64,000 nt of DNA from Pedobacter africanus. GTDB taxonomy: Bacteria > Bacteroidota > Bacteroidia > Sphingobacteriales > Sphingobacteriaceae. The stretch covers positions 434,001-498,000 of the forward strand of contig NZ_FWXT01000001.1 of assembly GCF_900176535.1 (NCBI RefSeq), given 5' to 3'. Positions 1 to 8,521 of this stretch are shown here, one piece after another; positions within the stretch are counted from its first letter, which is position 1, and every line of letters starts with the position of its first letter. The notes beneath the pieces are model-generated. The model worked only from the letters and a program-made list of their open reading frames with translations. It was not told the origin of the DNA and did not search any database. Made by a program: the position numbers and the translations under genes.

Positions 1-324
1 TTCAAAATCTGCAATGTCATTTGATTTCTTGCTTTGCTGCGAAAGCTTCTTTAACCAAATTCTTCTGCAAACAGAGTATATATACGTTTTAAGTTTACTG
101 CTTAATTCAAAATTGCCGCCTTTTATCTTGTTATATAAAACGATTATGCCCTCCTGATACACATCTTTTGCATCATCTTCATTACCGTTATTATTCAAAA
201 TAAACTGTAAAACCATCGGGAAATAACCCGTGTACAGTTTATTCAGCGCTTCTTCTGAGTTATTTAAGATGCCTAAAACAACCTCTCTATCCGTTGGAAC
301 TGAACTGCTTAACTTATTACTCAC
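1..324 (-). CDS. ECF-type RNA polymerase sigma factor, N-terminal part (runs off the left edge)
   Basis: The reverse strand from 324 to 1 is open for 108 codons and continues beyond the window. A GTG at 324 is the likely start, because a TAA lies in frame two codons upstream and the next in-frame ATG is deep inside region 2. The stretch DDAKDVYQEGIIVLYNKI matches sigma-70 region 2 (core binding, consensus D-A-E-D-L-x-Q-E). LKTYIYSVCRRIWLKKL fits the region 2.4 helix that reads the -10 element. Such factors in Bacteroidota often pair with a FecR-like anti-sigma and a TonB receptor, but no partner is visible here. The family call is firm; the target genes are unknown. Confidence 0.8.
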   Translation of the reverse strand, partial: MSNKLSSSVPTDREVVLGILNNSEEALNKLYTGYFPMVLQFILNNNGNEDDAKDVYQEGIIVLYNKIKGGNFELSSKLKTYIYSVCRRIWLKKLSQQSKKSNDIADFE

Positions 325-460
325 TAATTAATACCTTTATAGGTGAATGGTAACCCAATGTTAGCTAAAAAAAATATTTTTTTTTCTCTAATTTCGTTTA
401 ATACTTAAATAAGGCCCGGGTAAACCACTTCAGGCCTATTTCAAACCTACATTTAATCTT

Positions 461-1045
461 ATGAACATACAAGCCGAACACTTTTTTGAGAAAGCCCATA
501 AATGGAAAGAAGAGTTTTATTTGTTGCGGGAAATTGTGATCGGGAACAAGTTGCTTGAGGAGGATTATAAATGGATGCATCCCTGTTATACTTTTCAGGG
601 AAAAAATATTGTTCTTATTCATGGATTTAAGAATTATTGTGCATTATTGTTTTATAAAGGTGCTTTGATGCAAAACACTGAAGGAATCTTAATCCAGCAG
701 ACCAAAAATGTACAGGCGGCAAGGCAGCTCAGGTTTACCGATATAGGCCAAATCATAAAACTAAGGCCTGTGATTACGAAATACATTAAGGAAGCTTTGG
801 AAATCGAAAAATCAGGAAAAAAAGTAGAAATGAAAAAAGCTGCGGACTACCCTGTCCCTGATGAATTTCAGGGTGTTTTGGCAGAAGACGAGGCTTTAAA
901 CAAATCATTTTATGCTTTAACTCCGGGGCGGCAAAAAGGATACCTGTTTTATTTCAACCAGCCCAAACAGTCAAAAACCAGAGCAGCAAGAATTGAAAAA
1001 TACTATCAGCAGATTTTAGACGGAAAAGGTATTGATGATAAATAG
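461..1045 (+). CDS. YdeI/OmdA-like protein (DUF1801 domain)
   Basis: The 194-residue protein has no signal peptide and should be cytoplasmic. The N-terminal half (about 1-115), with the stretch WMHPCYTFQGKNIVLIHGFK, resembles the DUF1801/YdhG fold. The C-terminal part, with ALTPGRQKGYLFYFNQPKQ and the ending AARIEKYY, has the signature of the bacteriocin-protection/OmdA family (sequence like SP-x-x-R-R-E-Y-x-x-W-I). Its biochemical role is not established. A TACATTTA box at 448-455, a near match to the TAnnTTTG -7 element, ends only five bases before the ATG, so the transcript may have almost no leader. A Crp-type regulator starts 21 bases downstream on the same strand and may be co-transcribed. 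Confidence 0.7.
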   Translation: MNIQAEHFFEKAHKWKEEFYLLREIVIGNKLLEEDYKWMHPCYTFQGKNIVLIHGFKNYCALLFYKGALMQNTEGILIQQTKNVQAARQLRFTDIGQIIKLRPVITKYIKEALEIEKSGKKVEMKKAADYPVPDEFQGVLAEDEALNKSFYALTPGRQKGYLFYFNQPKQSKTRAARIEKYYQQILDGKGIDDK

Positions 1046-1066
1046 AGCTAAGAACAAACTTTTGGT

Positions 1067-1642
1067 ATGAACAATGTTCTTCTGTCACATATCCTAAATC
1101 ATTGTTCTGTTAAGCCAGATCAATTAGATTTACTCGACTCATTTTTTGAATACAGGATTTACAAAAAGAACAAATTGCTGTTAAGCGAAGGACAGCGCTG
1201 TCATGAAAAATTTTTTATCATCAAAGGTTGCACAAACCTTTTCTACCTTAAGCAAAACGGTACAGAACAGACCATCGACTTTGCGATAGAAAATTGGTGG
1301 ACATCAGACTTTATGGCTTTTCAGCAAAATACCGCTTCACAGTTTTCCATCCGGGCTGTAGAAACCACAGCAGTACTGGCCATCACTTACGAACAGCAGT
1401 GCAAGTTGCTTCAGCAGGTACCGGAATTAAGTGAGTACTTCCATCGTACATTTCAACGGGCATATGCCGCTGCTCAAATCAGGCTCAAATTGCTATACGG
1501 GTATTCTAAAGAAGAACTATATCATCATTTTAATCAAAAATTCCCAGCTTTTATCCAACGCGTGCCGCAATACCTTCTGGCTTCCTTTTTAGGCATTACC
1601 CCCGAATATTTAAGTGAAATAAAAAAGAAACGCATTTCTTAA
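1067..1642 (+). CDS. Crp/Fnr-family transcriptional regulator
   Basis: The 191-residue protein has an N-terminal cyclic-nucleotide-binding-like beta-roll (about 10-120; for example LLSEGQRCHEKFFIIKGCTN and LKQNGTEQTIDFAI). After a dimer helix it has a short C-terminal helix-turn-helix (VPQYLLASFLGITPEYLSEIKKK). This is the compact Crp-like type common in Bacteroidota. The Arg/Ser residues that bind cAMP in E. coli Crp are not obvious, so the ligand is unknown. The next gene, an AhpD-like protein, lies 75 bp downstream on the same strand. Small Crp-like regulators are often linked to such stress or detoxification genes, so it may control that neighbour; this is inference. Confidence 0.85.
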   Translation: MNNVLLSHILNHCSVKPDQLDLLDSFFEYRIYKKNKLLLSEGQRCHEKFFIIKGCTNLFYLKQNGTEQTIDFAIENWWTSDFMAFQQNTASQFSIRAVETTAVLAITYEQQCKLLQQVPELSEYFHRTFQRAYAAAQIRLKLLYGYSKEELYHHFNQKFPAFIQRVPQYLLASFLGITPEYLSEIKKKRIS

Positions 1643-1717
1643 GCCAGTTTAAGTTTTTTGCGTTTTTTAGTATCCAACTTTGTAACTGAAAACTTTAATA
1701 ATTTAAACAGTATAAAG

Positions 1718-2164
1718 ATGAAAAAACGTATCAACATCACCCCTGAAGAACAGCCAAAGGCCTACAAAGCGATGATGGCACTGGAAGCATACCTCGCCCA
1801 GATCTCCCTTTCCAAAACTTTAAAAGAGCTGATAAAGATCCGGGCCTCACACATCAATGGGTGTGCCTTTTGTATAGATATGCATACCAAAGATGCGATG
1901 AAAGAAGGAGAAAGTGTTCAACGCCTGTTTTTAACAAGTGCCTGGAGAGAAGCAACCAAATTTTTCACAGCTGAAGAACAAGTTGTATTAACAATGACAG
2001 AAGAAATCACCCTGATCCATCAGCAAGGACTGAGTGACGCAACCTATCAAAATGCCCTTCAGTTTTTTGATGAAAATCAAATTGCAGAAATTATTATGGC
2101 GGTTGTTACCATCAATGCCTGGAACCGCATCGCCATCAGTACGCACAAGGAAATCGAAGGCTAA
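1718..2164 (+). CDS. Carboxymuconolactone decarboxylase / AhpD-like peroxidase-type protein
   Basis: Starting at the ATG at 1718 (MKKRINITPEEQ) gives 148 residues. An upstream in-frame ATG at 1658 exists, but the residues it adds do not look like this family. The motif HINGCAFCIDMHTKDA puts the paired cysteines at about 49 and 52 and the histidine at 56. This is the E-x(n)-C-x-x-C-x-x-x-H active site of AhpD-type alkylhydroperoxidase proteins. Members often reduce peroxides through the disulfide, but the substrate here is unknown. It follows the Crp-like regulator gene on the same strand. Confidence 0.85.
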   Translation: MKKRINITPEEQPKAYKAMMALEAYLAQISLSKTLKELIKIRASHINGCAFCIDMHTKDAMKEGESVQRLFLTSAWREATKFFTAEEQVVLTMTEEITLIHQQGLSDATYQNALQFFDENQIAEIIMAVVTINAWNRIAISTHKEIEG

Positions 2165-2314
2165 TTTGCATAATCAGCAAAAACTGTCTTAATTTGTAGT
2201 ATTAAAGTTTGTTAAACATATCATTATCGGCAGGGCAAAATCTGCCATTGCTTCCCGGGAGAGTTTCCTTAACTACCCCGCATGTATTATAATGTTTAAT
2301 TTTTAACAAGCCAT

Positions 2315-3121
2315 ATGAAACTGATAAATTCGGCACTTGCTGATTTCTATAATAAAAGCAACGAAGACACCCGTCTTCAAACAGGCCTGGGCCCATTAGA
2401 ATTTGAGAGAAACAAAATCCTGATTAACCGTTATGCAGGTACCCGCCCACTGCATATTGCAGATATTGGCGGAGGTACCGGGCATTATGCCAGCTGGCTC
2501 AGTGCCTTGGGCCACAAAGTAACACTAGTAGATCCACTCCCCAAACACATCGAAAAAGCTAAACGTAAGACAGGCAGTTTTCGATGTATCCTTGGGGAGG
2601 CCCGTCATCTGCCGTTCAACAATGCGAGCTTCGATCTGGTCATCCTTCATGGGCCGCTGTATCATCTGCAACGCCAAAACGACCGGTTGCTGGCAATTAA
2701 AGAAGCCCGTAGAATTGTACGGCCAGGAGGAATGGTATTAGGTTTTGCAATCACCCATTCGGCATCGGCGCTTGCAGCCTTGCATAATGGAATGATTCAC
2801 GATACTCAAATTTTCCATATGTGCAGCTCGGAGCTTTTAACAGGCGAACATCATGCACCAGATGACCTGAATGGTATTTTGCAATGTGCCTACTATCACC
2901 GTCCTGATGAGCTTTTGAATGAATTTATACAAAGCGGCTTCCACATTAACGGCCTTCATGCTGTTGAAGGGATGGCATGGATGGATCATAATTTTTTCGA
3001 AAGCTGGCATGATCTCCAAAAGAAAAAAAACCTAATGGAATTAATAAGTATGACCGATCAAGATCAATCCCTATTGTGTCTGAGCCCGCATATGATGGTC
3101 TCTGCGAGTCCATTTTTATAG
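2315..3121 (+). CDS. Class I SAM-dependent methyltransferase
   Basis: The 268-residue cytoplasmic protein has a clear Rossmann-type SAM-binding core. Motif I is IADIGGGTGHYASWLSALGH (about 47-66), the acidic residue of motif II follows in VTLVDPLPKH, and motif IV is FDLVILHGPLYHL. The R-R-I-V-R-P-G-G segment is typical of ubiE/COQ5-like small-molecule methyltransferases. The C-terminal third carries substrate-specific helices and gives no further clue. It stands alone, with a strong hairpin directly after its stop codon. The acceptor substrate cannot be told from sequence. Confidence 0.85.
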   Translation: MKLINSALADFYNKSNEDTRLQTGLGPLEFERNKILINRYAGTRPLHIADIGGGTGHYASWLSALGHKVTLVDPLPKHIEKAKRKTGSFRCILGEARHLPFNNASFDLVILHGPLYHLQRQNDRLLAIKEARRIVRPGGMVLGFAITHSASALAALHNGMIHDTQIFHMCSSELLTGEHHAPDDLNGILQCAYYHRPDELLNEFIQSGFHINGLHAVEGMAWMDHNFFESWHDLQKKKNLMELISMTDQDQSLLCLSPHMMVSASPFL

Positions 3122-3130
3122 TGTTGCCTG

Positions 3131-3170
3131 TAAAAAAAGGCCAATGGTAAAATTACCATTGGCCTTTACA
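3131..3170. terminator. Strong hairpin, probable bidirectional terminator
   Basis: A near-perfect inverted repeat pairs AAAGGCCAATGGTAA with TTACCATTGGCCTTT around a tiny loop. On the minus strand it is followed by seven T residues, on the plus strand by three. It would end the methyltransferase transcript. It would also stop leftward transcripts that read through from the WG-repeat gene across the decayed gene at 3190-3804. Confidence 0.75.
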
Positions 3171-3188
3171 GCAATATTAATTATATTT

Positions 3189-3804
3189 AATTACCCATGC
3201 CAGTGGCAGGGTTGAAAATCTCAGCCAGCCGGCTACGGCGGCGCAGAACCGCCAGAATGACGCCGTTACCATGTCTGCATCCCCGGCAGATCACCACAAC
3301 AGAATTGCCATCCTGCCCTTCACTTTTATGATGGACAATCAATCCGGATCGGAAGAAGTAGGGATGAGGGCCCAGCAGGATACCTATGATTTTCTAACGA
3401 AGCACTCAGCCGGGTAAACTATTTTGGATCCAAGAAGCACCAATGCCAAGCTCATCAAAGCTGGTATCACCCGGGACAAAATGATTGGATTTACCATGAA
3501 AGAAATCTGCGATGTTTTAGGCGTAGAATATGTAATTGATGGTGCTGTTACCCAGAATAAAGGATATGCTACGACATCTTCGAGCGGGACCTCAAATGAT
3601 AAGGTCAAAAGTGTTTCAGGTTACAACACCAACTATAGCAATGCCGTCCAGCGTTATGATGTTGCCGTAAGCCTGCACATATATATGGACAACAATGCCA
3701 GTATTTATAACCAGAGCCATAAAGCATTTTTGAGCAATACTGACGGTTCGTATACCAGCTCCTTGGAATACTTGCTTAAACGTTGCCCGCTCTATAAGAA
3801 GTAA
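3189..3804 (+). pseudogene. Decayed secreted-type protein gene: 5' end missing and an in-frame stop
   Basis: One reading frame runs from about 3189 with no start codon. It reads RIAILPFTFMMDNQSG and on to FLTKHSAG, hits a TAA at about 3415-3417, then continues in the same frame with TILDPRSTNAKLIKAG and a good protein up to a TAA at 3802-3804. The N-terminal piece resembles the IAVLPF strand of CsgG/TolB/FlgO-like domains, where a regulated lipoprotein fold often follows. Continuity across the stop argues for one ancestral gene broken by a nonsense mutation and by loss of its 5' end. The part after the stop could be read from a start at 3424, giving 126 residues, but this would lack the first half of the domain. 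Confidence 0.6.
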
Positions 3805-3827
3805 CGACCTATATCAAAATTACAGTA

Positions 3828-5579
3828 TCAGCTCTTGATATATACTTTTAACCGGGCAACTATTTCTGCATTAAAATAATAGTCACTATATCTGCCCTGG
3901 ATATCTTCGCGCACCATTTCTTTATCTGCAGGATAAATCTCATTCGTATCAACAACATATACCTCTGATCCTTTGAATGCATAAGCAAAGCCATATACGG
4001 CCATTTTTCTTGTTACAGCATCAAATTCATAATCAGAGAACCAGTTCTCAGATATATTGGAAATTCCCCATTTCCCTGTCTTCTGCATAGCGAAACAGTC
4101 TTCATGCAACCAAATCATATCCTGATAATCATCAAGCGGGATAAGCCAGTTTGGATTTTCTGCATTACCATCAAAAATACCTTTCTGATCCCCCTTTTGG
4201 GCCAGAATGAAATCAGTTGTTTTCTGATTTCTATAAGCCAGCAGATCGGTAAGCGTATCATACTCATAAGGTAAAATAACCTTTTGTTGCTGCAAACCCA
4301 ATGTACCATATTTTTTACCCTTTCTCAAAATGAGTGCATTTGGAAAATTCGTTTGCCTGATGATCTTTTCGAAACCTTTTTCAAGCATTGTTCCATCCCT
4401 GCCAAACAGCATTGCCTGGTTTGAATCTTTGTGTGGGTTAACCAAAAGGTAGCCTTCCCCAAGGTATTCAATAGCAGAAGGAGGAAATTCTCCTATAGGT
4501 TTGAAATATTGGTTAAGGATAATCTGGTTTCTTTTTCCAGTAACTTTCGAATGAAAATAACCGCTTCCCTCCTCAACAGGATGCTCTAATTCAAATGCTA
4601 AGATCGTCTTACCCTTACTATCTATAATACCCCATTTATCATGCTGCTTTGCTGTAAAATTACCTTCATCGTCCAGCGTGTGTATTTCATTATATTTAAA
4701 GGGGACTACAACAGCATTCTGTACATTTATAACCCCATATTTCTGATCTTGCTTAACAACGGCCACTCCCCCTTCGAAATCAAAGGCGTCCTGGTACACA
4801 GGAGCAATATGGACTTTTCCAGACTTGTGGATGTATCCATATTTTTCATTCTTAAGTACAACAGCGAGATTTTCGCCTGCAAATCCATAAAACTCATCAT
4901 AAATGGGTTCAACAAGCACTTTCCCTTCTGCATCTTTTAAACCCCAAAGCCCATTCTGCTGAAAATGTTCTACTTCACCATATGTCTGATCATTGTCATC
5001 CACTTCCAGTTCGAAGATATGCTTCAAACCATAATCATAATCAGGATAATTCAACAAGGACTTAAAATCAGTAAAGCCAAGAACAGACTCCCTATTGAAT
5101 AAAGAAACATCCAGAAGTGAAATATCATCATTTTCAATAGCCCTGGCAATAACAGCATTATTAATTGCAATATTTTTTAGAAGCTCATTAGCCTGCCACT
5201 GGTGCCCCTGGTCGCCCATGTTGAATACATCCCAGGCATCAACATGAAAATACGGCTGTTCCAGCTTACCTAAAAATTCAAACAAGGATTGCTTGGCTAG
5301 TTGATACTTTTCAACATCATCTATCATTTCGTCCTGATGCCGCTCTAAGAATTCGTAAAAAAGTTTGAGGTTGTTTATCCCTTCAGGTGCATTATAATAA
5401 AGCCCGTAATTTTCAGGGTCGGTATGCGTGTTGTAAATATTACCGGACACAAAACCATTAGCAATTAATAAAGGCTGCAGCAATAATGGGACATCGTAAC
5501 CCCATTCCGTCAACATACAATTGGATTGCCTGATTTGTTCAGGTGCAGCGACATTATAAATATAAACTCGGTGTGACAT
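3828..5579 (-). CDS. WG (KWG) repeat-containing protein
   Basis: The 583-residue protein has no signal peptide. From about residue 205 it carries repeated units of the WG type, such as NGLWGLKDAEGKVLVEPIYD, EKYGYIHKSGKVHIAPVYQD, QKYGVINVQNAVVVPFKYN and DKWGIIDSKGKTILAFELE. Such repeats form a beta-propeller-like or solenoid scaffold. The first 200 residues are a distinct domain, not recognised, rich in aromatic and acidic residues (DAWDVFNMGDQGHQWQANEL). WG-repeat proteins have no agreed function; some are surface or effector-like. It is transcribed leftwards alone, with the decayed gene antisense downstream. Confidence 0.75.
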   Translation of the reverse strand: MSHRVYIYNVAAPEQIRQSNCMLTEWGYDVPLLLQPLLIANGFVSGNIYNTHTDPENYGLYYNAPEGINNLKLFYEFLERHQDEMIDDVEKYQLAKQSLFEFLGKLEQPYFHVDAWDVFNMGDQGHQWQANELLKNIAINNAVIARAIENDDISLLDVSLFNRESVLGFTDFKSLLNYPDYDYGLKHIFELEVDDNDQTYGEVEHFQQNGLWGLKDAEGKVLVEPIYDEFYGFAGENLAVVLKNEKYGYIHKSGKVHIAPVYQDAFDFEGGVAVVKQDQKYGVINVQNAVVVPFKYNEIHTLDDEGNFTAKQHDKWGIIDSKGKTILAFELEHPVEEGSGYFHSKVTGKRNQIILNQYFKPIGEFPPSAIEYLGEGYLLVNPHKDSNQAMLFGRDGTMLEKGFEKIIRQTNFPNALILRKGKKYGTLGLQQQKVILPYEYDTLTDLLAYRNQKTTDFILAQKGDQKGIFDGNAENPNWLIPLDDYQDMIWLHEDCFAMQKTGKWGISNISENWFSDYEFDAVTRKMAVYGFAYAFKGSEVYVVDTNEIYPADKEMVREDIQGRYSDYYFNAEIVARLKVYIKS

Positions 5580-5998
5580 TTATTCTTTCAAGGTTTTATT
5601 TAGACATTAAAAATTGTACCATTATATCTTTGCCTTAATCAATTCACCTACAATTTAGAGCCAAATGCCATATTTTAAATTTACCCGTACCTATTTAATA
5701 TATAATAGCAGTTAAAACCAATTTGATTGGAAAAACAAAAAATTCGGAATATATGAGGTTTTAGCAAACAATAAAACCATTTTGTAGTTTTGATCATCAT
5801 GATTTTCAATATAAGGACAATAGAAAACACCTGTACACCTCTCATACTTATTTAAAGGCTTTCGGCGGTAAAATTGCGAACTTTGCGTACTACCGCTTAA
5901 TCCTTATGGCATCTATTTGGGGAGTTTTGATTATGGAGTTGTCTTTACCCTCATTTCATTTCCCTATTTTAGAATATTAAAATTCATATTTTTGCCCA
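5580..5998. other. 419-bp AT-rich divergent intergenic region
   Basis: It separates the leftward WG-repeat gene from the rightward small membrane protein gene. No coding signal or RNA gene is evident. It holds a short inverted repeat GCGGTA (5865-5870) / TACCGC (5891-5896). At its right end is a perfect TAnnTTTG promoter box, TATTTTTG at 5987-5994, only four bases before the next ATG. Confidence 0.5.
5987..5994 (+). promoter_or_regulatory. Bacteroidota -7 box, predicted near-leaderless start
   Basis: TATTTTTG fits the TAnnTTTG -7 consensus exactly. The ATG of the following gene begins at 5999, five bases after the box, so transcription should begin at or within a base or two of the start codon. 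No clear -33 TTTG is visible at the usual distance. Confidence 0.5.
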
Positions 5999-6463
5999 AT
6001 GCAACAGATACCAACTGAAGAATCCTTTTCTGCACCGGGCTCTTTAAAAATTATATGTTACGTCTTCAGTATTATCCTGTTGTTTGTGGGAATTAATATG
6101 CTCACGACTAAAGATATGGCCATTGAAATCATTTTTTTATTCCCATTGATTTTTCTGATTGCCATTTCCATGTTCATTTACACCAAGCTTAAGCTGATCA
6201 TTTCGAATGCAGGCGTTCGCTTTGTAGGCGGTTTAAAACAACATGTTTTTTCCTGGAGTGAGGTGACAAAGGTAGATATGATCAGGGTTGGAAAATACCA
6301 AACACCAATAGCAACCGTATACTATTCCAACAGAAAGTTGGATTTACATAAAGGCTTTTATCTTCAACCGAAATTCAACAGAATTTTATCGCTTTTGGAA
6401 TTGGCAGTTGATCCGGCTTTGTTTACGGAAGAGTACCAAGTCATTCGCCATCAGATCAATTGA
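5999..6463 (+). CDS. Small membrane protein with a PH-like cytoplasmic domain
   Basis: The 154-residue protein has two hydrophobic helices (about 17-37 and 43-62). A soluble beta-rich tail follows, starting LKLIISNAGVRFVGGLKQHV, with a FSWSEVTKVDM segment typical of bacterial PH-like (bPH/YdbT-type) domains. Topology suggests both ends in the cytoplasm. The function is unknown. It is a single gene preceded by a promoter box almost touching the start codon. Confidence 0.6.
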   Translation: MQQIPTEESFSAPGSLKIICYVFSIILLFVGINMLTTKDMAIEIIFLFPLIFLIAISMFIYTKLKLIISNAGVRFVGGLKQHVFSWSEVTKVDMIRVGKYQTPIATVYYSNRKLDLHKGFYLQPKFNRILSLLELAVDPALFTEEYQVIRHQIN

Positions 6464-6548
6464 TAGCCAGCTTAGCTATAATGCGCTTCCACTAGCTATG
6501 CCCATAGCTCAACCCCCAACCTGGCCGGCTTAAAAAAAGAAAGATAAA

Positions 6549-6581
6549 TTTGAAAAGAATAAATAAATGATGATATATTTG
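6549..6581 (+). promoter_or_regulatory. Promoter of the Thr-rich lipoprotein gene
   Basis: TTTG at 6549-6552 and TATATTTG at 6574-6581 are 21 bp apart, matching the -33/-7 pattern of Bacteroidota. The predicted start is near 6587, which leaves an unusually long untranslated leader of about 160 bases before the ATG at 6749. The leader is A/T-rich and contains no recognised riboswitch. Confidence 0.6.
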
Positions 6582-6748
6582 CGCCGCGGAAATTATTTGA
6601 AAAACTTACAAAGCTGTAAAACAGCACATTAACAATTAAAAGAACAATTATTAAAAATAATTTCACTTTTTTTTGAAATAACTGGGTTACCTTTTAAACT
6701 TTCGGGTATTAACTGTAAAATTAATTAATTATTTAAAATAGAATTAGA

Positions 6749-6970
6749 ATGAAAAACGCATTTAAATTTGGCTTTTTAGCTTTAGCAATCTCTTTGTCAG
6801 TAGCAGCTTGTAACTCAACTGAAAAAACTGGTGAGTCTACAGACACTACATTAACTGATACTTCTGCTGTTGTTACTACAGTTGATACTACAGTTACTGA
6901 TACAACTGTAAAAGACACTACAGTTAAAACTACTACTGAAGAGACTAAACCAGCTGCTCCAGCTCACTAG
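6749..6970 (+). CDS. Small Thr-rich lipoprotein
   Basis: The 73-residue protein opens with a lipoprotein signal (ALAISLSVAACNS, cysteine at 21). The rest is low-complexity, built from Thr/Asp/Val units (TDTTLTDTSAVVTT, VTDTTVKDTTVKTT) and ending KPAAPAH. The mature protein is predicted to be disordered and anchored by lipid to the inner or outer membrane. Similar short lipoproteins are frequent and poorly studied in Sphingobacteriaceae. A good promoter with a long leader lies upstream and a classical terminator downstream, so it is a highly defined single-gene unit, possibly abundantly expressed. Confidence 0.75.
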   Translation: MKNAFKFGFLALAISLSVAACNSTEKTGESTDTTLTDTSAVVTTVDTTVTDTTVKDTTVKTTTEETKPAAPAH

Positions 6971-6990
6971 TCAAGTGTAAAACTTATAAA

Positions 6991-7021
6991 AAAGGCCCTG
7001 GATATTCCCGGGCCTTTTTTA
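6991..7021 (+). terminator. Rho-independent terminator
   Basis: The stem AGGCCC (6993-6998) / GGGCCT (7010-7015) is followed by a run of T to 7021. It ends the lipoprotein transcript. Confidence 0.85.
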
Positions 7022-7051
7022 TTGCCCAAAATTTAATTAATGTTACCTTTG
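7022..7051 (+). promoter_or_regulatory. purB promoter
   Basis: TTG at 7022-7024 and TACCTTTG at 7044-7051 are 19 bp apart, a textbook Bacteroidota -33/-7 pair. They lie just after the preceding terminator and 25 bp before the purB ATG. Confidence 0.7.
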
Positions 7052-7075
7052 CGCTTGTAAAAAATCATTACATTC

Positions 7076-8422
7076 ATGAATTTAACTCCACTTCAAGCGA
7101 TTTCCCCGGTAGATGGCCGTTACAGAAACACTACGCAGAACCTTTCAAAATATTTTTCAGAATCAGCCCTGATCAGATACAGGGTCTTTGTAGAAATCGA
7201 GTATTTTATCGCCTTGTGCGAGGCTGCATTACCAGGATTAGATCAGTTTGACAAAGCGAAGTATACCCAGCTCCGCCAGATCCATGAACAATTCAATGAC
7301 GATCACGCGCAGGAGATCAAAGACACTGAAAAAAATACTAACCACGACGTAAAAGCCGTAGAGTATTTCATTAAAAAGCAGTTCGACCAGCTTGGACTTG
7401 CCGATTATAAAGAGTTTATCCACTTTGGCTTAACCTCGCAGGACATCAACAACACTGCTATCCCGTATAGTTTTAAACTGGCGCTGGACGAGGTGTATTA
7501 TCCTGCCATCTCCAGCCTTATTGATAAAATAAAAGAACTTGCTGCCGAATGGGTCAATGTACCTTTACTGGCGCATACGCATGGACAACCGGCATCCCCG
7601 ACCAAACTGGGCAAAGAGTTCCTGGTATTTGCAGAACGACTGGAAATTCAATTGAATGGCTTAAAAAGCATTCCCAACAGCGCTAAATTTGGTGGTGCTA
7701 CCGGAAACTTCAACGCACACCATATCGCTTATCCAGGCATCAACTGGGTAAATTTTTCCAATAACTTTGTAAACGACATACTAGGACTTAACCGCGCACA
7801 GCATACCACCCAGATAGAGCATTACGATCAGTTTGCTGCGCAATGCGATGCCCTGAAAAGGATCAACAACATTATTATTGATATGGATAGGGACATCTGG
7901 GCCTATATCTCTAAAAATTATTTCAAGCAAAAAATAAAAGAAGGAGAAGTGGGCTCATCGGCCATGCCACACAAAGTGAACCCTATTGATTTTGAAAACG
8001 CAGAAGGCAATGCCGGGATAGCTAATGCCCTTTTTGAGTTCTTTGCGGCCAAGCTGCCTATCTCTCGCTTACAAAGGGACCTTACAGATTCTACAGTACT
8101 GCGCAACGTAGGCGTACCAATGGCGCATACAGCAATTACCATTGCTTCAACGTTAAGAGGTTTACACAAATTGTTATTGAACGAAGAAGCCATTAATGCC
8201 GATCTGGAAAATAACTGGGCGGTAGTAGCCGAAGCCATACAAACGGTGCTAAGAAGAGAGGCCTATCCGAATCCTTACGAAGCGCTGAAAGACCTTACCC
8301 GTACCAATCAGAAGATTACAGCAGTAACCATGGCCGATTTTATTGACGGACTGAATGTAAACGACGACATCAAAAAGGAACTGAAACAGATTACCCCGTT
8401 CAATTATACCGGTATATTTTAG
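7076..8422 (+). CDS. purB: Adenylosuccinate lyase
   Basis: The 448-residue enzyme catalyses two steps of purine synthesis: release of fumarate from SAICAR and from adenylosuccinate. The fumarase/aspartase superfamily signature GSSAMPHKVNPIDFENAEGN is intact and carries the flexible catalytic serine loop. Other conserved segments are HFGLTSQDINNTAIP and AHTHGQPASPTKLGKE, with the catalytic His in the last. The N-terminus MNLTPLQAISPVDGRYR is typical of the proteobacterial/Bacteroidota subtype. It has its own promoter and is probably monocistronic; an Fe-S protein follows behind a separate promoter box. Confidence 0.97.
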   Translation: MNLTPLQAISPVDGRYRNTTQNLSKYFSESALIRYRVFVEIEYFIALCEAALPGLDQFDKAKYTQLRQIHEQFNDDHAQEIKDTEKNTNHDVKAVEYFIKKQFDQLGLADYKEFIHFGLTSQDINNTAIPYSFKLALDEVYYPAISSLIDKIKELAAEWVNVPLLAHTHGQPASPTKLGKEFLVFAERLEIQLNGLKSIPNSAKFGGATGNFNAHHIAYPGINWVNFSNNFVNDILGLNRAQHTTQIEHYDQFAAQCDALKRINNIIIDMDRDIWAYISKNYFKQKIKEGEVGSSAMPHKVNPIDFENAEGNAGIANALFEFFAAKLPISRLQRDLTDSTVLRNVGVPMAHTAITIASTLRGLHKLLLNEEAINADLENNWAVVAEAIQTVLRREAYPNPYEALKDLTRTNQKITAVTMADFIDGLNVNDDIKKELKQITPFNYTGIF

Positions 8423-8497
8423 TGTTGTCCAATGGTCAGCTAAGATATAATGACCTAAAACAGACACCACTAAAAGAAATTGCAGCAATGAATTATT

Positions 8498-8505
8498 TAT
8501 TTTTG
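8498..8505 (+). promoter_or_regulatory. -7 box of the Nfu gene
   Basis: TATTTTTG matches TAnnTTTG exactly and lies 16 bases before the ATG at 8522. A TTG at 8480-8482 is a slightly close -33 candidate. Confidence 0.5.
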
Positions 8506-8521
8506 TATAAAATTTAAGGCA

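Noticed and set aside
3424..3804. A complete 126-residue gene starting at 3424
   Set aside because: The same frame continues upstream through a stop into matching protein sequence, so this is the tail of a decayed gene.
5798..5815. GATCATCATGATT resembling the regulon element
   Set aside because: The half-sites are too close and the central A-tract is missing; no -7 box lies at the 21-nt distance.
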